Assembly (NCBI RefSeq): GCF_008704935.1
Contig: NZ_CP023692.1
Coordinates: 1,054,001-1,118,000 of the forward strand
Reading direction: 5' to 3'
Origin: Streptomyces vinaceus
Lineage (GTDB): Bacteria > Actinomycetota > Actinomycetes > Streptomycetales > Streptomycetaceae
Length of the DNA stretch: 64,000 bases
The translations under genes and the position numbers were made by a program. Below, piece after piece: positions 7,657-16,509 of the stretch. The notes under the pieces were generated by a model. That model was not told where the DNA came from. It worked only from the letters and a program-made list of their open reading frames with translations, and did no database searches. How positions within the stretch are numbered: position 1 is the stretch's first letter; the number at the start of each line of letters is the position of its first letter.

Positions 7657-8683
7657 CCCGCGGCGCGCCGGGCCCGGCGGCCTGCTGGTCCACCAGGGCG
7701 TACAGGCCGGACACCCGGGCGCCGCGGCGGCGTTTGGCCTCGACGGTCGTCATGCCCGCGTGCAGGGCGGTCGTGCCGTGGGCGTAGGCGTCCTCGACGG
7801 GCAGGTAGTACATGAGGTTGAAGTACAGGTGGGGTGTCGGGTGGTCGCGGTCGAGGGCGACCGCCCGGATCCAGGTCGTGGTCCCGTAGTGGTAGTAGAG
7901 GCAGAAGCCGGTCATCCGGGACCCGTCGTAGGCGGCCACCACCCGGGCTTCGCTGCCCATCGCCGCCGCCTGCCGTTTCAGCAGGCCGGTCATCGCGCCG
8001 ACGCCGTCCCGGTCGTGCCCGTGGTCCTGCTGGTGTCCGGCGAGGAGGACCGCGGCTTCCTCGAAGCAGTCCGCGAGTACCTGTCGTCGTACGACGGGGC
8101 CGGCCGCGGCGAAGAGGCGGCGTTCGCGCCGTACGCCGACGCGGCGCTGCGAGGGCAGGGAGGAGATGTAGTCGTCGATGCCCGTGCCGGGGAGGGGGAT
8201 GAGGGCGTCGTCCTCCAGGTGGAGGGCGGGGTCCGGGTAGAGGGGGGCGAGCCGGGTGGCGGCCGTGGTGGTGAGGTAGGGCCACCAGTGCGTCGTTCCG
8301 TGCCGGTCGGCGAAGGCCCGTACGGCGCCTTGGAGGAGGGCGAGGCAGGCGTCCCGCCGGCCGGAGTCCAGGCCGGGGGCGGTGAGCGGGGTGTTGTGGT
8401 AGCCGCGCCGGGCGCCGGCGATCACACGGGGCCGCAGGTGCGGGGGCAGTACGGCCTCGGGCCGGTAGCCGTCGTTCGGCTCGTCCCGCACCAGGTAGAG
8501 GGGGGCGGCGGCGAGCAGGACGCCGTCCGGATCCCGTACGAGCGCGTACGCGCAGGTGGCGGTGGGGTCTTCCTCTTCGCCGGCGAGCCACCGGTGGGAG
8601 AGGTAGAGGCCCGCCGGCCGGGCGAGGTGCTCCCACTCGGCGGCGGGGACCTCATGGACGGACTCGATGACGCTCGTGATCAA
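7616..8683 (-). CDS. FemAB/GNAT-like acyl (aminoacyl) transferase
   Basis: 355 residues resembling the peptidogalycan/FemAB-like acetyltransferase group (two GNAT-type halves). Seen: an N-terminal half with PLYLVRDEPNDGYRP and GARRGYHNTPLTAPG, the block SLPSQRRVGVRRERR (about 180), and a C-terminal half VVAAYDGSRMTGFCLYYHYG. The start appears to be TTG (8681-8683), preceded by GGAGGA, and overlaps the stop of the exporter gene as TTGA, so it is translationally coupled. It is the last gene of the minus-strand operon with two ATP-grasp ligases and an MFS protein, suggesting a tailoring step on a small peptide-like product. Substrate unknown. Confidence 0.75.
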   Translation of the reverse strand: MITSVIESVHEVPAAEWEHLARPAGLYLSHRWLAGEEEDPTATCAYALVRDPDGVLLAAAPLYLVRDEPNDGYRPEAVLPPHLRPRVIAGARRGYHNTPLTAPGLDSGRRDACLALLQGAVRAFADRHGTTHWWPYLTTTAATRLAPLYPDPALHLEDDALIPLPGTGIDDYISSLPSQRRVGVRRERRLFAAAGPVVRRQVLADCFEEAAVLLAGHQQDHGHDRDGVGAMTGLLKRQAAAMGSEARVVAAYDGSRMTGFCLYYHYGTTTWIRAVALDRDHPTPHLYFNLMYYLPVEDAYAHGTTALHAGMTTVEAKRRRGARVSGLYALVDQQAAGPGAPRVRTPRDRRPLPSA

Positions 8684-9939
8684 CGGGGATTCCTCCGGCG
8701 GTGGCGGTTGGGGGCTCTGAGGGCGGGCGCGGCGAGTACGCCGAGCAGGCAGGCGGCGGCTTCGACACCCCACGGCAGGAGCGGACCGGCTTCCAGCAGC
8801 GCGGTGAACAGGGCGGGAGCCGCGACCATGCCGACGGCCCACGAGAACTGGTACAGGCCCTGCGTGAAGCCTCCGGCCGCCTGGGGAGTGAGGCTCACGG
8901 ACAGCTCGCTCAGCGCCGGGCCGAGGAGGATCTCCGCCACGCTGAACAGGGCGATCGCCACGATGAGGGCCGCCCAGGCGGTGGCGGCGAGGGCACCGGG
9001 CAGCGCGGGGAGCGCGAACGCCACCATCCCGACGGCCATGATCAGGTATCCGACGGCCACGGCGCGCCGGGGCGCCTTGGGCGCCAGGTGCGCGGTGACG
9101 GCCGTCGAACACGCCGAGACGATCACGGTGTTGACGACGAACAGCAGGCTCGCCGCCGACGCGGGCAGGCCCAGCGCGCGGGTGGTGTAGACGGCGACGA
9201 GGATGGCGAGGGCGGCCTGCGCGAGGACGTAGGGGAGGTTGACGGCCACGAGCAGGAGGTAGCGGCGGGTGTGGTCGGCCCGGGTCACGAGGGCGCTCGG
9301 AGGCGCGCCGTCCGGCTGCGGCGCGAGGGTGGTCAGGGCGGCGAAGCAGGCGGCGGCCAGGAGGTAGGTGGCGGCGTCGAGGGCGATCATCCAGCGCAGC
9401 GAGCCGTTCCCGAACACGGTCAGGGCGCCGGCCGCGGCGGCGGACCCGGCGGCGAGCCCGACGTTGCGCAGCGAGCCGGTGAAGGCGAACCACGAGCGGC
9501 GTTCGTCGGCCTGGGTGACGTGCGTGATCAGGGTGCGCTGCGCGGTGAAGTACATGTTGATGCCGGCCTGGACGAGGACGTACACGCCGGCGACGTGCCA
9601 CGGCTCGCGGGCGAGCAGGAACAGGGCGAACCCGGCGGCGGAGAGGACGTTCGCCCACACCACGACGCGTCGGGGCCCGACTCGGTCCATGAGCCGCCCG
9701 GCGAGGAACGTGACGGGCAGGGCCAGGGCCTGACCGGCCGTCATCGCCGCGCCCACCCGGGCCAGGGGCAGACCCCGGACGTCGGTGAAGTAGAGCAGTC
9801 CGAGCGGCAGCAGCATGCCGTTGCCGACGGAGTCGATCAGGTTGCCGGTGATGAACAGGCCGTGCCCGCGCAGTGGCGGCAGCCCGAGGCGGTCGGCCGC
9901 GGTGCGGCGCGGGCGGCGGGTGTCGGTGGCCGCGCTCAC
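8680..9939 (-). CDS. MFS transporter (likely exporter of the neighbouring pathway)
   Basis: 419 residues with about twelve hydrophobic segments. The MFS loop motif between helices 2 and 3 is seen as GRLMDRVGPRRVVVW. It begins at GTG 9937-9939, which overlaps the stop codon of the ATP-grasp gene as GTGA, so it is coupled to it. The C-terminus is Arg-rich (RHRRRNPR). Position between ligases and a transferase suggests efflux or self-protection for the product; this is inference, since MFS sequence alone does not give direction or substrate. Confidence 0.85.
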   Translation of the reverse strand: MSAATDTRRPRRTAADRLGLPPLRGHGLFITGNLIDSVGNGMLLPLGLLYFTDVRGLPLARVGAAMTAGQALALPVTFLAGRLMDRVGPRRVVVWANVLSAAGFALFLLAREPWHVAGVYVLVQAGINMYFTAQRTLITHVTQADERRSWFAFTGSLRNVGLAAGSAAAAGALTVFGNGSLRWMIALDAATYLLAAACFAALTTLAPQPDGAPPSALVTRADHTRRYLLLVAVNLPYVLAQAALAILVAVYTTRALGLPASAASLLFVVNTVIVSACSTAVTAHLAPKAPRRAVAVGYLIMAVGMVAFALPALPGALAATAWAALIVAIALFSVAEILLGPALSELSVSLTPQAAGGFTQGLYQFSWAVGMVAAPALFTALLEAGPLLPWGVEAAACLLGVLAAPALRAPNRHRRRNPR

Positions 9940-11258
9940 CGGTTCAGCAGGGAGGTGATCTTGCCCAGGACGCCGGCGGCGGGGAAGCCGGTCGTCTCGT
10001 GCAGCTCCGTCAGGGTTTTCACGGTCCGCTCCTCCTCGCCCTCGGCGAGGGTGATCACGACGATGTCCCCGCGGGAGGCGCCCTCGATGACCAGCTCGTG
10101 CGCGGTGACCACGCTGACGCTCCGGCGCAGTTGCGCGACCACCTCCGGTGGGACGCCGTCCCCGGCGAGGAACTCGATCGCCCAGCCCGCGCGTTGCGCC
10201 GTGCCCCCGGTGACGGGGAGGCCGCGGGCCATACGGGCGAGGGAGGTGAAGGTGTTGGTGCCGGACGCGGCGCACGAGAGGGTGGTGGCACCGCCGATGC
10301 GCGGGTTGACCTCCAGGATCACGAACCGGCCGCCGGTGTGGACCATGTCGACGTTCACCGATCCGTACACTCCCAGGCTTTCGCACAGGTCCACGAGCGT
10401 GCGGGCCACCTCGCCGAACGCGGCGTCCGCCTCCGCACGCGGGCCGCACCAGCGCAGGTCGGCGAAGGTGAACACCGGCTCCGCCCCGGCGCGTCCGGTC
10501 CAGCACAGGGGAAGGACCCGGTAGGCCCCGGGGCGCCCCACGATGTCCACGCTGCACAGGTCGCCTTCGACCACCTGCTCCACCACCGCCGACACCCCTG
10601 CCGGGCCAGGCGGAAGGTGGGCGTCGAGGCGAGGGTCGAGGCGGGCGTCGAGGCGGAGGTCGAGGCCGGTGACGTGGGCATCGAGGTACGCGTCGAGGTC
10701 CGCCGGCGAGCGCAGCGCGCGGATGCCCATGCTGGTCGAGTCCCATACGGGCTTCGCCATCAGCGGATAGCCGGTCTGTGCGGCCCGCACGCGCAGGGCG
10801 TCCCGGTACCCGGGCACGGCAAGGCCCCTCCCCGCCAGCAGATCGGAGTCGACGCGGAACCCCTCGGGCACCGTCAGGCCGGCCCGCTCGCAGAGCCGCT
10901 TGGTCTCCCACTTGTCCACCAGCAGCATCGTCGCCGCGAGCGGGGTCATCACCGTCGGGATGCCCGCGGCGTCCAGGAAGGCCTTGGCCGCCGCGTCGCG
11001 CAGCGCGTTCTCGCAGGGCAGCGAGATCGACACCGCCGCGTCCGCCCCCCAGGCGGCGACCGCGTCCGCGAGCTCCCGCGGCGTCACGGCGCGGTCGAGC
11101 CGTTGCCGGTGGCCGGGGAAGTCCTCGTCACCGGCGGCGCCACCGGTGTGGAAGAGCCCGGCCTCGATCCCCTCGGCCGCGAGGGCCCGTACGGCCCGCT
11201 GGACGTAGGGGTCGGCGCGCCGGATGCCCACCGACCGTAAGAACGCGATCTTCCGCAC
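9936..11258 (-). CDS. ATP-grasp ligase A
   Basis: About 440 residues, starting at GTG 11256-11258, five bases after the stop of ligase B. ATP-grasp features: LLVDKWETKRLCERAGL before the ATP-grasp fold, YPLMAKPVWDSTSMGIR (lysine and small-residue loop), and RFVILEVNPRIGGATTLS, which carries the Glu and Asn metal ligands near the C-terminus. ATP-grasp enzymes activate a carboxylate as acyl-phosphate and join it to an amine or thiol. An odd inset is encoded by a 12-base tandem repeat at about 10620-10668 (residue pattern LDxR), inside the fold. With ligase B next to it, two successive amide bonds are plausible. The product is unknown. Confidence 0.85.
   Translation of the reverse strand: MRKIAFLRSVGIRRADPYVQRAVRALAAEGIEAGLFHTGGAAGDEDFPGHRQRLDRAVTPRELADAVAAWGADAAVSISLPCENALRDAAAKAFLDAAGIPTVMTPLAATMLLVDKWETKRLCERAGLTVPEGFRVDSDLLAGRGLAVPGYRDALRVRAAQTGYPLMAKPVWDSTSMGIRALRSPADLDAYLDAHVTGLDLRLDARLDPRLDAHLPPGPAGVSAVVEQVVEGDLCSVDIVGRPGAYRVLPLCWTGRAGAEPVFTFADLRWCGPRAEADAAFGEVARTLVDLCESLGVYGSVNVDMVHTGGRFVILEVNPRIGGATTLSCAASGTNTFTSLARMARGLPVTGGTAQRAGWAIEFLAGDGVPPEVVAQLRRSVSVVTAHELVIEGASRGDIVVITLAEGEEERTVKTLTELHETTGFPAAGVLGKITSLLNR
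10620..10668. repeat. Four imperfect 12-base tandem units inside ATP-grasp ligase A
   Basis: Units of the form GxxGTCGAGGCG repeat about four times with a 12-base period, adding repeated L-D-x-R type residues (minus-strand reading) to the ligase. The period is a multiple of three, so copy-number change would keep the frame. Confidence 0.7.
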
Positions 11259-11263
11259 GTGCT

Positions 11264-12517
11264 TCAGCCCACTTCCACTCGGGACCGGGCGGCCGCCCGG
11301 TCGGCCAGCCCGCGCGCCTGATCGGCCGTTTCCGCACGGGCCACCACGTGCCCGATCCGGCAGGCCGAGTCCGCCGGCTCCGGCACCACGTCCCCGGGCC
11401 CGAGATGCACTTCGCCGTGGGTTCCGGGCAGGTCCGCGATGACCACCTCCCGCAGTACGCCGCCGTGCTCCGGCAGCAGGAACCGGATCGACGCCGCGTC
11501 GGTGCGGGAGGGGACGGTGTCGGGTACCAGGCCGAGCACGGCCTGGAGCTGGGCCACGGCCTCGCTCACGCCCGTCGCGGCCTCGACGATCTCGCACAGG
11601 TTGTCCCCCGGCAGCCGGGCGCCGGTCTCGATCACGTACGGCGTCTGCGTGCCCGGCGGGATCTTCACCTCCGTATGCGCGATCCCGTTGCGGACGCCGA
11701 CGGCGAGCGCCGCCCGAGCAGCCGTGTGCTGCACCTTCCTGACCAGCGGGGCGGGCAGCCCGGAGGGGCAGGTGTGGCCGGTCTCGATGCGGTACCGGCC
11801 CTCGGTGGTGTCCTTCGCGACGACGGGCAGGGGGTAGGCCACCCCGTCCGCGACCACGGTGTCGCAGGAGTACTCCTCGCCCGGGATGTACTCCTGCAGC
11901 AGGGCCCGCGCGTCGAGCTCCAGGCCGTGCGGGTGGGCGTACGTGTACTGCCGGGCCGCGCCGACCGCCTCGGCGAGGCGGTCCGGGCCGTCGACCACGG
12001 ACACGCCCCACGAGCCGCCCTGTTCCGCGGGCTTCACCACGAGCGGCCACCCCAGTGCATGCTCGCGTGCCGCCCGGAACGCCTCGTCGGCGTCGTGGGC
12101 GAGCGCCCAGCGGGGGGCGGGGATCCCGGCGGCCGCGAACGCCTCGCCCATCAGGATCTTGTTCCTGGCCGCGCGCGCGAGCCCGGGAGCGTTGCCCGGC
12201 AGGCCGAGCCGCTCGGCGAGCAGCGCGGCGAGCGGGGTGAACAGCTCGAAGCAGGGGGCGACACCGGCGATGGCGTGCCTCCGGCAGAAGGCGTCCATGT
12301 CCTCCAGCGCCCTCGGGGTGTCGGTCAGGTCCGTCGCGCACACCCCCGCGAGGGCGGCCCGCAGCCGGTCCGGATAGCCGTCGTGCACGTCCTGGTGGGT
12401 GGCCGCGTACAGGCGCACGCCCAGCCGGTCGGCCGCCTCGACGAGGAAACGCCCCGCGTTCCCCATCGGCTCGACCACCAGCACTCCCGGCCCGCGCGGG
12501 CCCGCCCCGATTGTCAT
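11264..12517 (-). CDS. ATP-grasp ligase B
   Basis: 417 residues. N-terminal Rossmann-like half (VLVVEPMGNAGRFLVEAADRL, in part) then an ATP-grasp fold: RNKILMGEAFAAAGIPAP, GWPLVVKPAEQGGSWGV (ATP lysine and loop), LLQEYIPGEEYSCDTVV, and TPYVIETGARLPGDNL with the metal-binding Glu. It is about as long as amino-acid (dipeptide) ligases of the carboxylate-amine type. First gene of the minus-strand operon. The ribosome site GGAGG ends only one base before the ATG at 12517, unusually close; a GTG fourteen codons downstream with GGGAG in front is an alternative start. Substrates unknown. Confidence 0.85.
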   Translation of the reverse strand: MTIGAGPRGPGVLVVEPMGNAGRFLVEAADRLGVRLYAATHQDVHDGYPDRLRAALAGVCATDLTDTPRALEDMDAFCRRHAIAGVAPCFELFTPLAALLAERLGLPGNAPGLARAARNKILMGEAFAAAGIPAPRWALAHDADEAFRAAREHALGWPLVVKPAEQGGSWGVSVVDGPDRLAEAVGAARQYTYAHPHGLELDARALLQEYIPGEEYSCDTVVADGVAYPLPVVAKDTTEGRYRIETGHTCPSGLPAPLVRKVQHTAARAALAVGVRNGIAHTEVKIPPGTQTPYVIETGARLPGDNLCEIVEAATGVSEAVAQLQAVLGLVPDTVPSRTDAASIRFLLPEHGGVLREVVIADLPGTHGEVHLGPGDVVPEPADSACRIGHVVARAETADQARGLADRAAARSRVEVG

Positions 12518-12736
12518 TCCTCCAGCAAAGCCGTGGCGCGGGCGCGGCGGCTATGGGCCTGACCGACGAAAACAACGCGCCGCACGGCAGCACCCTTTGG
12601 AGTATTCACCAACGAACTGGCCACTAGGTGCGGGGGATTTGGTGCGCCTACCCGATGGAACCGGCCAAGCGTCCCGTGATCGGATCGCCAGGGTAGGGAA
12701 GTCCGCGCTTGCAAACCCGTACGGGAAGGCAACACC
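12518..12736. promoter_or_regulatory. Divergent promoter region of the ATP-grasp / radical SAM operons
   Basis: A 219-base gap separates the two divergent operons and must hold both promoters. I see no consensus -35/-10 pair that I would defend. A loose inverted repeat CTACCC (12648-12653) / GGGTAG (12691-12696) and a less GC-rich stretch near 12575-12650 are present. The right-hand operon has a ribosome site GGGAAGG before GTG 12737. Confidence 0.4.
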
Positions 12737-14185
12737 GTGACCAGCAGTCTGCACCAGCAGCTCGCCGACCACATCGTCCAGGGAGTCATTCCGCCCTACC
12801 AGTACTCGTACCCGCCCCGCTCCACCTACCGCCCCCTCCCGGAGGGCAAGTGGAGCATCCCCGAGGTGTGGGCGAGGGATCTCGCCAACCACCAGGTCCC
12901 CGAGCTCAACCTCTACCTGCACGTCCCCTTCTGCGACCGCAAATGCGGCTTCTGCAACCTCTACACGATCATCAGTACCGACGAGGACGTCTACGACGCC
13001 TACACCGACGCGCTCTGTACCCAGATCCGCGATCACGCGGAGATCATCCAGGCCCGTCGGTTACGCACGATCTACATCGGCGGCGGCACGCCCGCTCTGC
13101 TGAGGCCCCGCCACTTCGAGCAGATCTTCGCCACCATCGGCGAGATCTACCCCAACTGGCGCTCCACGGCCGAGGAAGTCGCCGTGGAGGCAACCCCCTC
13201 GTCGATCGCCGACGCGCCGGAGGAGTTCAAGGCCCTCATCGAGATGGGCCTCACGCGCGCCAACGTCGGCATCCAGTCCCTCGTCCCGCGCGAGATCCGC
13301 GAAGCCGGCCGCGGCGGCGAGGACGAGGACGTCATCCGGCGCGCCGTCCGCACCGCGCACGAGCTCGGCCTGCCGGACCTGTCCACCGACCTGATCATGG
13401 GCTTCGCGGGACAGACCCCCCGGACCTGGCGCCAGAGCGTGGACGAGCTGGCCGCGCTGCGCCCCACCACCATCAGCACCTACTTCCTCACGGTGCGGCC
13501 CGACGCCTGGTTCTCCAAGACCGGCGCCTACCAGTACATGTGGCAGCCCGAGCTCTACGAGCGCTACGACTACGCCCGTCAGGTCTTCCTCGACCACGGC
13601 TACGTCCAGGAGGGCTCCGTCCGCTACAAGAAGCCCGGCCGCGGCGGCTACGTGCAGAAGGTGCTCACCTTCCACGGCGTGCCCCTGCTCGGCCTCGGTG
13701 TCGGCGCCCGCTCGTACACCAGCGTGCTCGACTACATGTGCGGCAGCGTGAAGCCCTCGGCGGCCGAGGTCGCCGACTACATCAGGAGGGCCAAGAACCA
13801 CGAGCTCGCGCCCGTCACCGGCTTCGAACTCACCGATGAGGAGATCGTGCGCAAGCGCCTCGTCCTCGACACGTTCGACCTCGACCTGAGCGAGCTCGAC
13901 CGCTTCGGGTACCAGAAGCACGCCGCGGAGTTCGAGCCCGTCCTCGAAGCGGCCGAGTCCAACGGGCTGGTCCACCGCCTTGGCCGGCGCGTCCAGTTGA
14001 CGCCCAAGGGCTTCAAGTACCGCGACGTGCTGTCCTGGATGTTCTACTCCGGGTCCGTCAAGGAGCTCGACCGCGAGTACTACGAGGACCTCCACGCCGC
14101 GAACAAGCGCGCCCGCAAGAACATGGGGGCGACGCCGGTCCGGATCACCGGCGTCGACCTGCGCGAGCGCGAGGGAGCCGCGTGA
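12737..14185 (+). CDS. HemW-like radical SAM protein
   Basis: 482 residues. The cluster-binding motif CDRKCGFC (C66, C70, C73) is the CxxxCxxC of radical SAM enzymes, followed by IYIGGGTPALL (SAM-binding GGGTP) and STDLIMGFAGQT, a block shared with HemW/coproporphyrinogen-dehydrogenase-like enzymes. The C-terminal part (about 390-470) resembles the HemW C-terminal domain. GTG start with GGGAAGG eight bases upstream. It overlaps the next gene as GTGA. HemW itself is a haem chaperone; HemW-like proteins in clusters include class C methylases and other radical enzymes. Its setting opposite two ATP-grasp ligases suggests a biosynthetic role rather than haem work. Confidence 0.85.
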   Translation: MTSSLHQQLADHIVQGVIPPYQYSYPPRSTYRPLPEGKWSIPEVWARDLANHQVPELNLYLHVPFCDRKCGFCNLYTIISTDEDVYDAYTDALCTQIRDHAEIIQARRLRTIYIGGGTPALLRPRHFEQIFATIGEIYPNWRSTAEEVAVEATPSSIADAPEEFKALIEMGLTRANVGIQSLVPREIREAGRGGEDEDVIRRAVRTAHELGLPDLSTDLIMGFAGQTPRTWRQSVDELAALRPTTISTYFLTVRPDAWFSKTGAYQYMWQPELYERYDYARQVFLDHGYVQEGSVRYKKPGRGGYVQKVLTFHGVPLLGLGVGARSYTSVLDYMCGSVKPSAAEVADYIRRAKNHELAPVTGFELTDEEIVRKRLVLDTFDLDLSELDRFGYQKHAAEFEPVLEAAESNGLVHRLGRRVQLTPKGFKYRDVLSWMFYSGSVKELDREYYEDLHAANKRARKNMGATPVRITGVDLREREGAA

Positions 14186-15348
14186 GCGATCTGTACATCG
14201 CGGCGGGCGGCGGAGGGGATCCCCTCGGGACCCTCATCGCCGCCCGCGCCCTCGCGGCGGACCCGGCCTGTCCGGCCGGTCCGCCGCTGATCGCCACGTA
14301 CGCGTGGGAGCGCCCCGAGGTCGACCCGACCGCCCGCCCCCTCGGGACCCGGCACTTCGACGGGCTGGTCCACGAGCGGGGCGGCTTCGCCGCCTTCACC
14401 CCTGCCACCCGCGCCCGTCCGCCGGCCGGGTCCACCATGCCCGGCCTGGCCGGGGACCTGCCGGCCCGGCTGCTGCTCCTCGACCCCTCCGGGGGACTCC
14501 CCTCCCTCGCCCGGCAGATCGCGGCCATGGCCGAAGCCGCGGAGGGCGGCCGGATCCGTATCGTCGACATCGGCGGCGACGTCCTCACCCACGGCGACGA
14601 GCCCGGCCTGTGCAGCCCGTTCGGGGACGCCCTCACCCTCGCCGCGTGCCACCTGACCGGCATGGCGACCACCGTCCACGTCGCGGGGCCCGGCCTCGAC
14701 GGAGAGATCGGCGAACACGTCCTGCTCGAACGCCTCGCGGGGAGCCTCCCCCTCGTCCCCGGCCGGGACGCGGTGGCGGCGGCCGCCCGCGCACTGGCCT
14801 GGCACCCCTCCGAGGCGTCGGCGCTGTGGGCCGCCGCCATCCAGGGCGCGCGCGGCACGGTCCGCACCGTCAACAGCGTCATCACCCTCACCGCCGCCTC
14901 CCCGCGGCTGTACCCGCTACCGCTCCAGGAGGCCATCGGCCACAACCCGGTCGCCCGGGCCCTCGTGGCCGAGCGCCCGGCGCACCTGGAGGCCGCGGCC
15001 GAGGTCTCGCGCCGGCTCACCGGCATCCCGGGCCTGGAGAGCGAGCGCACCCGTACGCCTCCACGGCCGCGCCCCGTCCCCCTGGACCGGGACGAGAACA
15101 TGAAGGCGCTGCGCGAAGCGGCCGACGGCGCCTACCACATGACGTTCCGTCACGCGGCGCGCGTCCTGGGCCTCACATGGAGGGACATCCCTGCCCTCCG
15201 GGCCACCCTCGGCACGAACGCCCCCCTGCTCCACCTCACCTCCCTATCGGACCGGGCCGTGTCTTTTCGGGGGCGGGTCCCGGCTGCCGAAGGGGTAGAT
15301 ACCGAGGGCATCCGCACGGGCCGGGCGTCGGGCGAGCTCCACAACTAG
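14182..15348 (+). CDS. DUF1152 domain protein
   Basis: 388 residues. The N-terminus LYIAAGGGGDPLGTLIAARAL and the blocks RIRIVDIGGDVLTHGDEPGLCSP (in parts) and AACHLTG match the DUF1152 family, proposed to have a nucleotide-binding Rossmann-like fold with a Gly-rich loop. No biochemical function is known to me. The GTG start overlaps the stop of the radical SAM gene, so the pair is made together and may act as enzyme and partner. The last 45 residues are low in complexity and probably disordered. Confidence 0.75.
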   Translation: MSDLYIAAGGGGDPLGTLIAARALAADPACPAGPPLIATYAWERPEVDPTARPLGTRHFDGLVHERGGFAAFTPATRARPPAGSTMPGLAGDLPARLLLLDPSGGLPSLARQIAAMAEAAEGGRIRIVDIGGDVLTHGDEPGLCSPFGDALTLAACHLTGMATTVHVAGPGLDGEIGEHVLLERLAGSLPLVPGRDAVAAAARALAWHPSEASALWAAAIQGARGTVRTVNSVITLTAASPRLYPLPLQEAIGHNPVARALVAERPAHLEAAAEVSRRLTGIPGLESERTRTPPRPRPVPLDRDENMKALREAADGAYHMTFRHAARVLGLTWRDIPALRATLGTNAPLLHLTSLSDRAVSFRGRVPAAEGVDTEGIRTGRASGELHN

Positions 15349-15359
15349 TCACCCTCTGT

Positions 15360-15384
15360 GTTTAGATGCCGGAGAACCGGTAAC
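15360..15384 (+). promoter_or_regulatory. Possible sigma-B-type promoter
   Basis: GTTT (15360-15363), 15 bases, then GGTAAC (15379-15384). The general-stress sigma factors of Streptomyces recognise GTTT, 14-16 bases, GGGTAT or similar. The match is one base short in the -10 part. It lies 44 bases before the ATG of the small membrane protein. Confidence 0.35.
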
Positions 15385-15428
15385 AAGGAGTAGTGGAAGC
15401 ACGTCAATACCCGGCGAAAGGCAGGAAC

Positions 15429-15620
15429 ATGAACCTCAGCGCAGTGCTCATCCTCGTCGTGGCCCTCGTCCTCGTCGGCCTCCTGGTCGCGGCCCCCAGC
15501 GCCACGGTCCGGAAGAACCCCTTCCCGGGCCGCCGAGCGCGGGCCGGCCATCGCCGCCCGGGCGCTCCCCGGTCGACCCGGGTGCCCGGTCAGCGGGACG
15601 TCCGCCACCACGCGCGCTGA
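15429..15620 (+). CDS. Small single-span membrane protein
   Basis: 63 residues: a strongly hydrophobic helix MNLSAVLILVVALVLVGLL at the N-terminus and then a basic, Pro/Arg-rich tail. The ATG is preceded by GGCAGGA. No family recognised. A sigma-B-like promoter lies just upstream, so it may be a stress-induced membrane peptide. Its tail could be an artefact of a longer reading frame, but the start and helix look real. Confidence 0.5.
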   Translation: MNLSAVLILVVALVLVGLLVAAPSATVRKNPFPGRRARAGHRRPGAPRSTRVPGQRDVRHHAR

Positions 15621-15651
15621 CCCCGGGCCCACGCGCCCGTACGACCCGCCG

Positions 15652-16509
15652 TCAGGCCTGCGGCGGGGCCGGCGGCGCGGGCAGGGGCGGGCCCTGCGCG
15701 AGGATCCGCGCCGCGGCGAACTCCTCTCGGTCGGCCTGCTCGGCCAGGTCCAGGTAGCCGTACGCGTCGTCGCCGACCGGGATCCGCAGCGGTGTCGGAC
15801 CCTGGGCCGCGACGATGTCGAGGACCCGCGCGGCGAAGTCCTCGGGGCGTCCCGTCCCGGGGTTCTCCGCCAGACCCCGGGCACCTTCGAGCATCTCGCG
15901 GTTGGTCACGTCGTAGACCGGGATCCGGCGCCGCGCCTGCGCCATGGACGTGCCGTACCGCGTGGCGAACATGCCCGGTTCCACCACCGTGACGCGGATG
16001 TTGTGCGGGGCGGCCTCGATCGCCAGGGCCTGGCTCATGCCCTCCAGCGCGTGCTTCCCGGCGACGTAGGCGCCCATTCCGGGGAACGCGATCCGGCCGA
16101 CCACGGAGGAGATGTTGACGACGTGGCCGTGTCCCTGGGCCCGCATGAGCGGCAGGACGAGCCGAGTGAGCCGCCACGGCCCCACGACCAGGGTCTCCAG
16201 CTGATCGCGCAACTCGGCGTCCGACACCTCCTCGACCGCACCGAACAGCCCGATGCCCGCGTTGTTGACGAGGACGTCGATGCCGCCGAGGCGGTCGACG
16301 GCTCTACGGACGGCTTCCTCGCAGGAGGCGGCGTCCCGCAGTTCGAGCGGTATCGGGACGATACGGCCCGGCCAGGCGGCGGCGAGGCCCTCCAGGTCGG
16401 CGGTCTTGCGGGCGGTGACGGCCAGTTCGTCCCCGGCGCGGGCCGCGGCCGAGGCCAGCGCGTGTCCGAGGCCGGAGGAGCATCCCGTGAGCAGCCAGCG
16501 TCGTCCCAT
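15652..16509 (-). CDS. Short-chain dehydrogenase/reductase
   Basis: 285 residues, classical SDR. NAD(P)-binding TGCSSGLG (8-15), NNAG (82-85), and catalytic Ser (S134/S135), Y148 and K152 in the order SSVVG...YVAGK. A basic residue after the first strand region (TARK) suits NADP. The C-terminal tail is Ala/Pro-rich. Substrate unknown. It stands alone between a small membrane protein and a zinc-ribbon gene. Confidence 0.85.
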   Translation of the reverse strand: MGRRWLLTGCSSGLGHALASAAARAGDELAVTARKTADLEGLAAAWPGRIVPIPLELRDAASCEEAVRRAVDRLGGIDVLVNNAGIGLFGAVEEVSDAELRDQLETLVVGPWRLTRLVLPLMRAQGHGHVVNISSVVGRIAFPGMGAYVAGKHALEGMSQALAIEAAPHNIRVTVVEPGMFATRYGTSMAQARRRIPVYDVTNREMLEGARGLAENPGTGRPEDFAARVLDIVAAQGPTPLRIPVGDDAYGYLDLAEQADREEFAAARILAQGPPLPAPPAPPQA

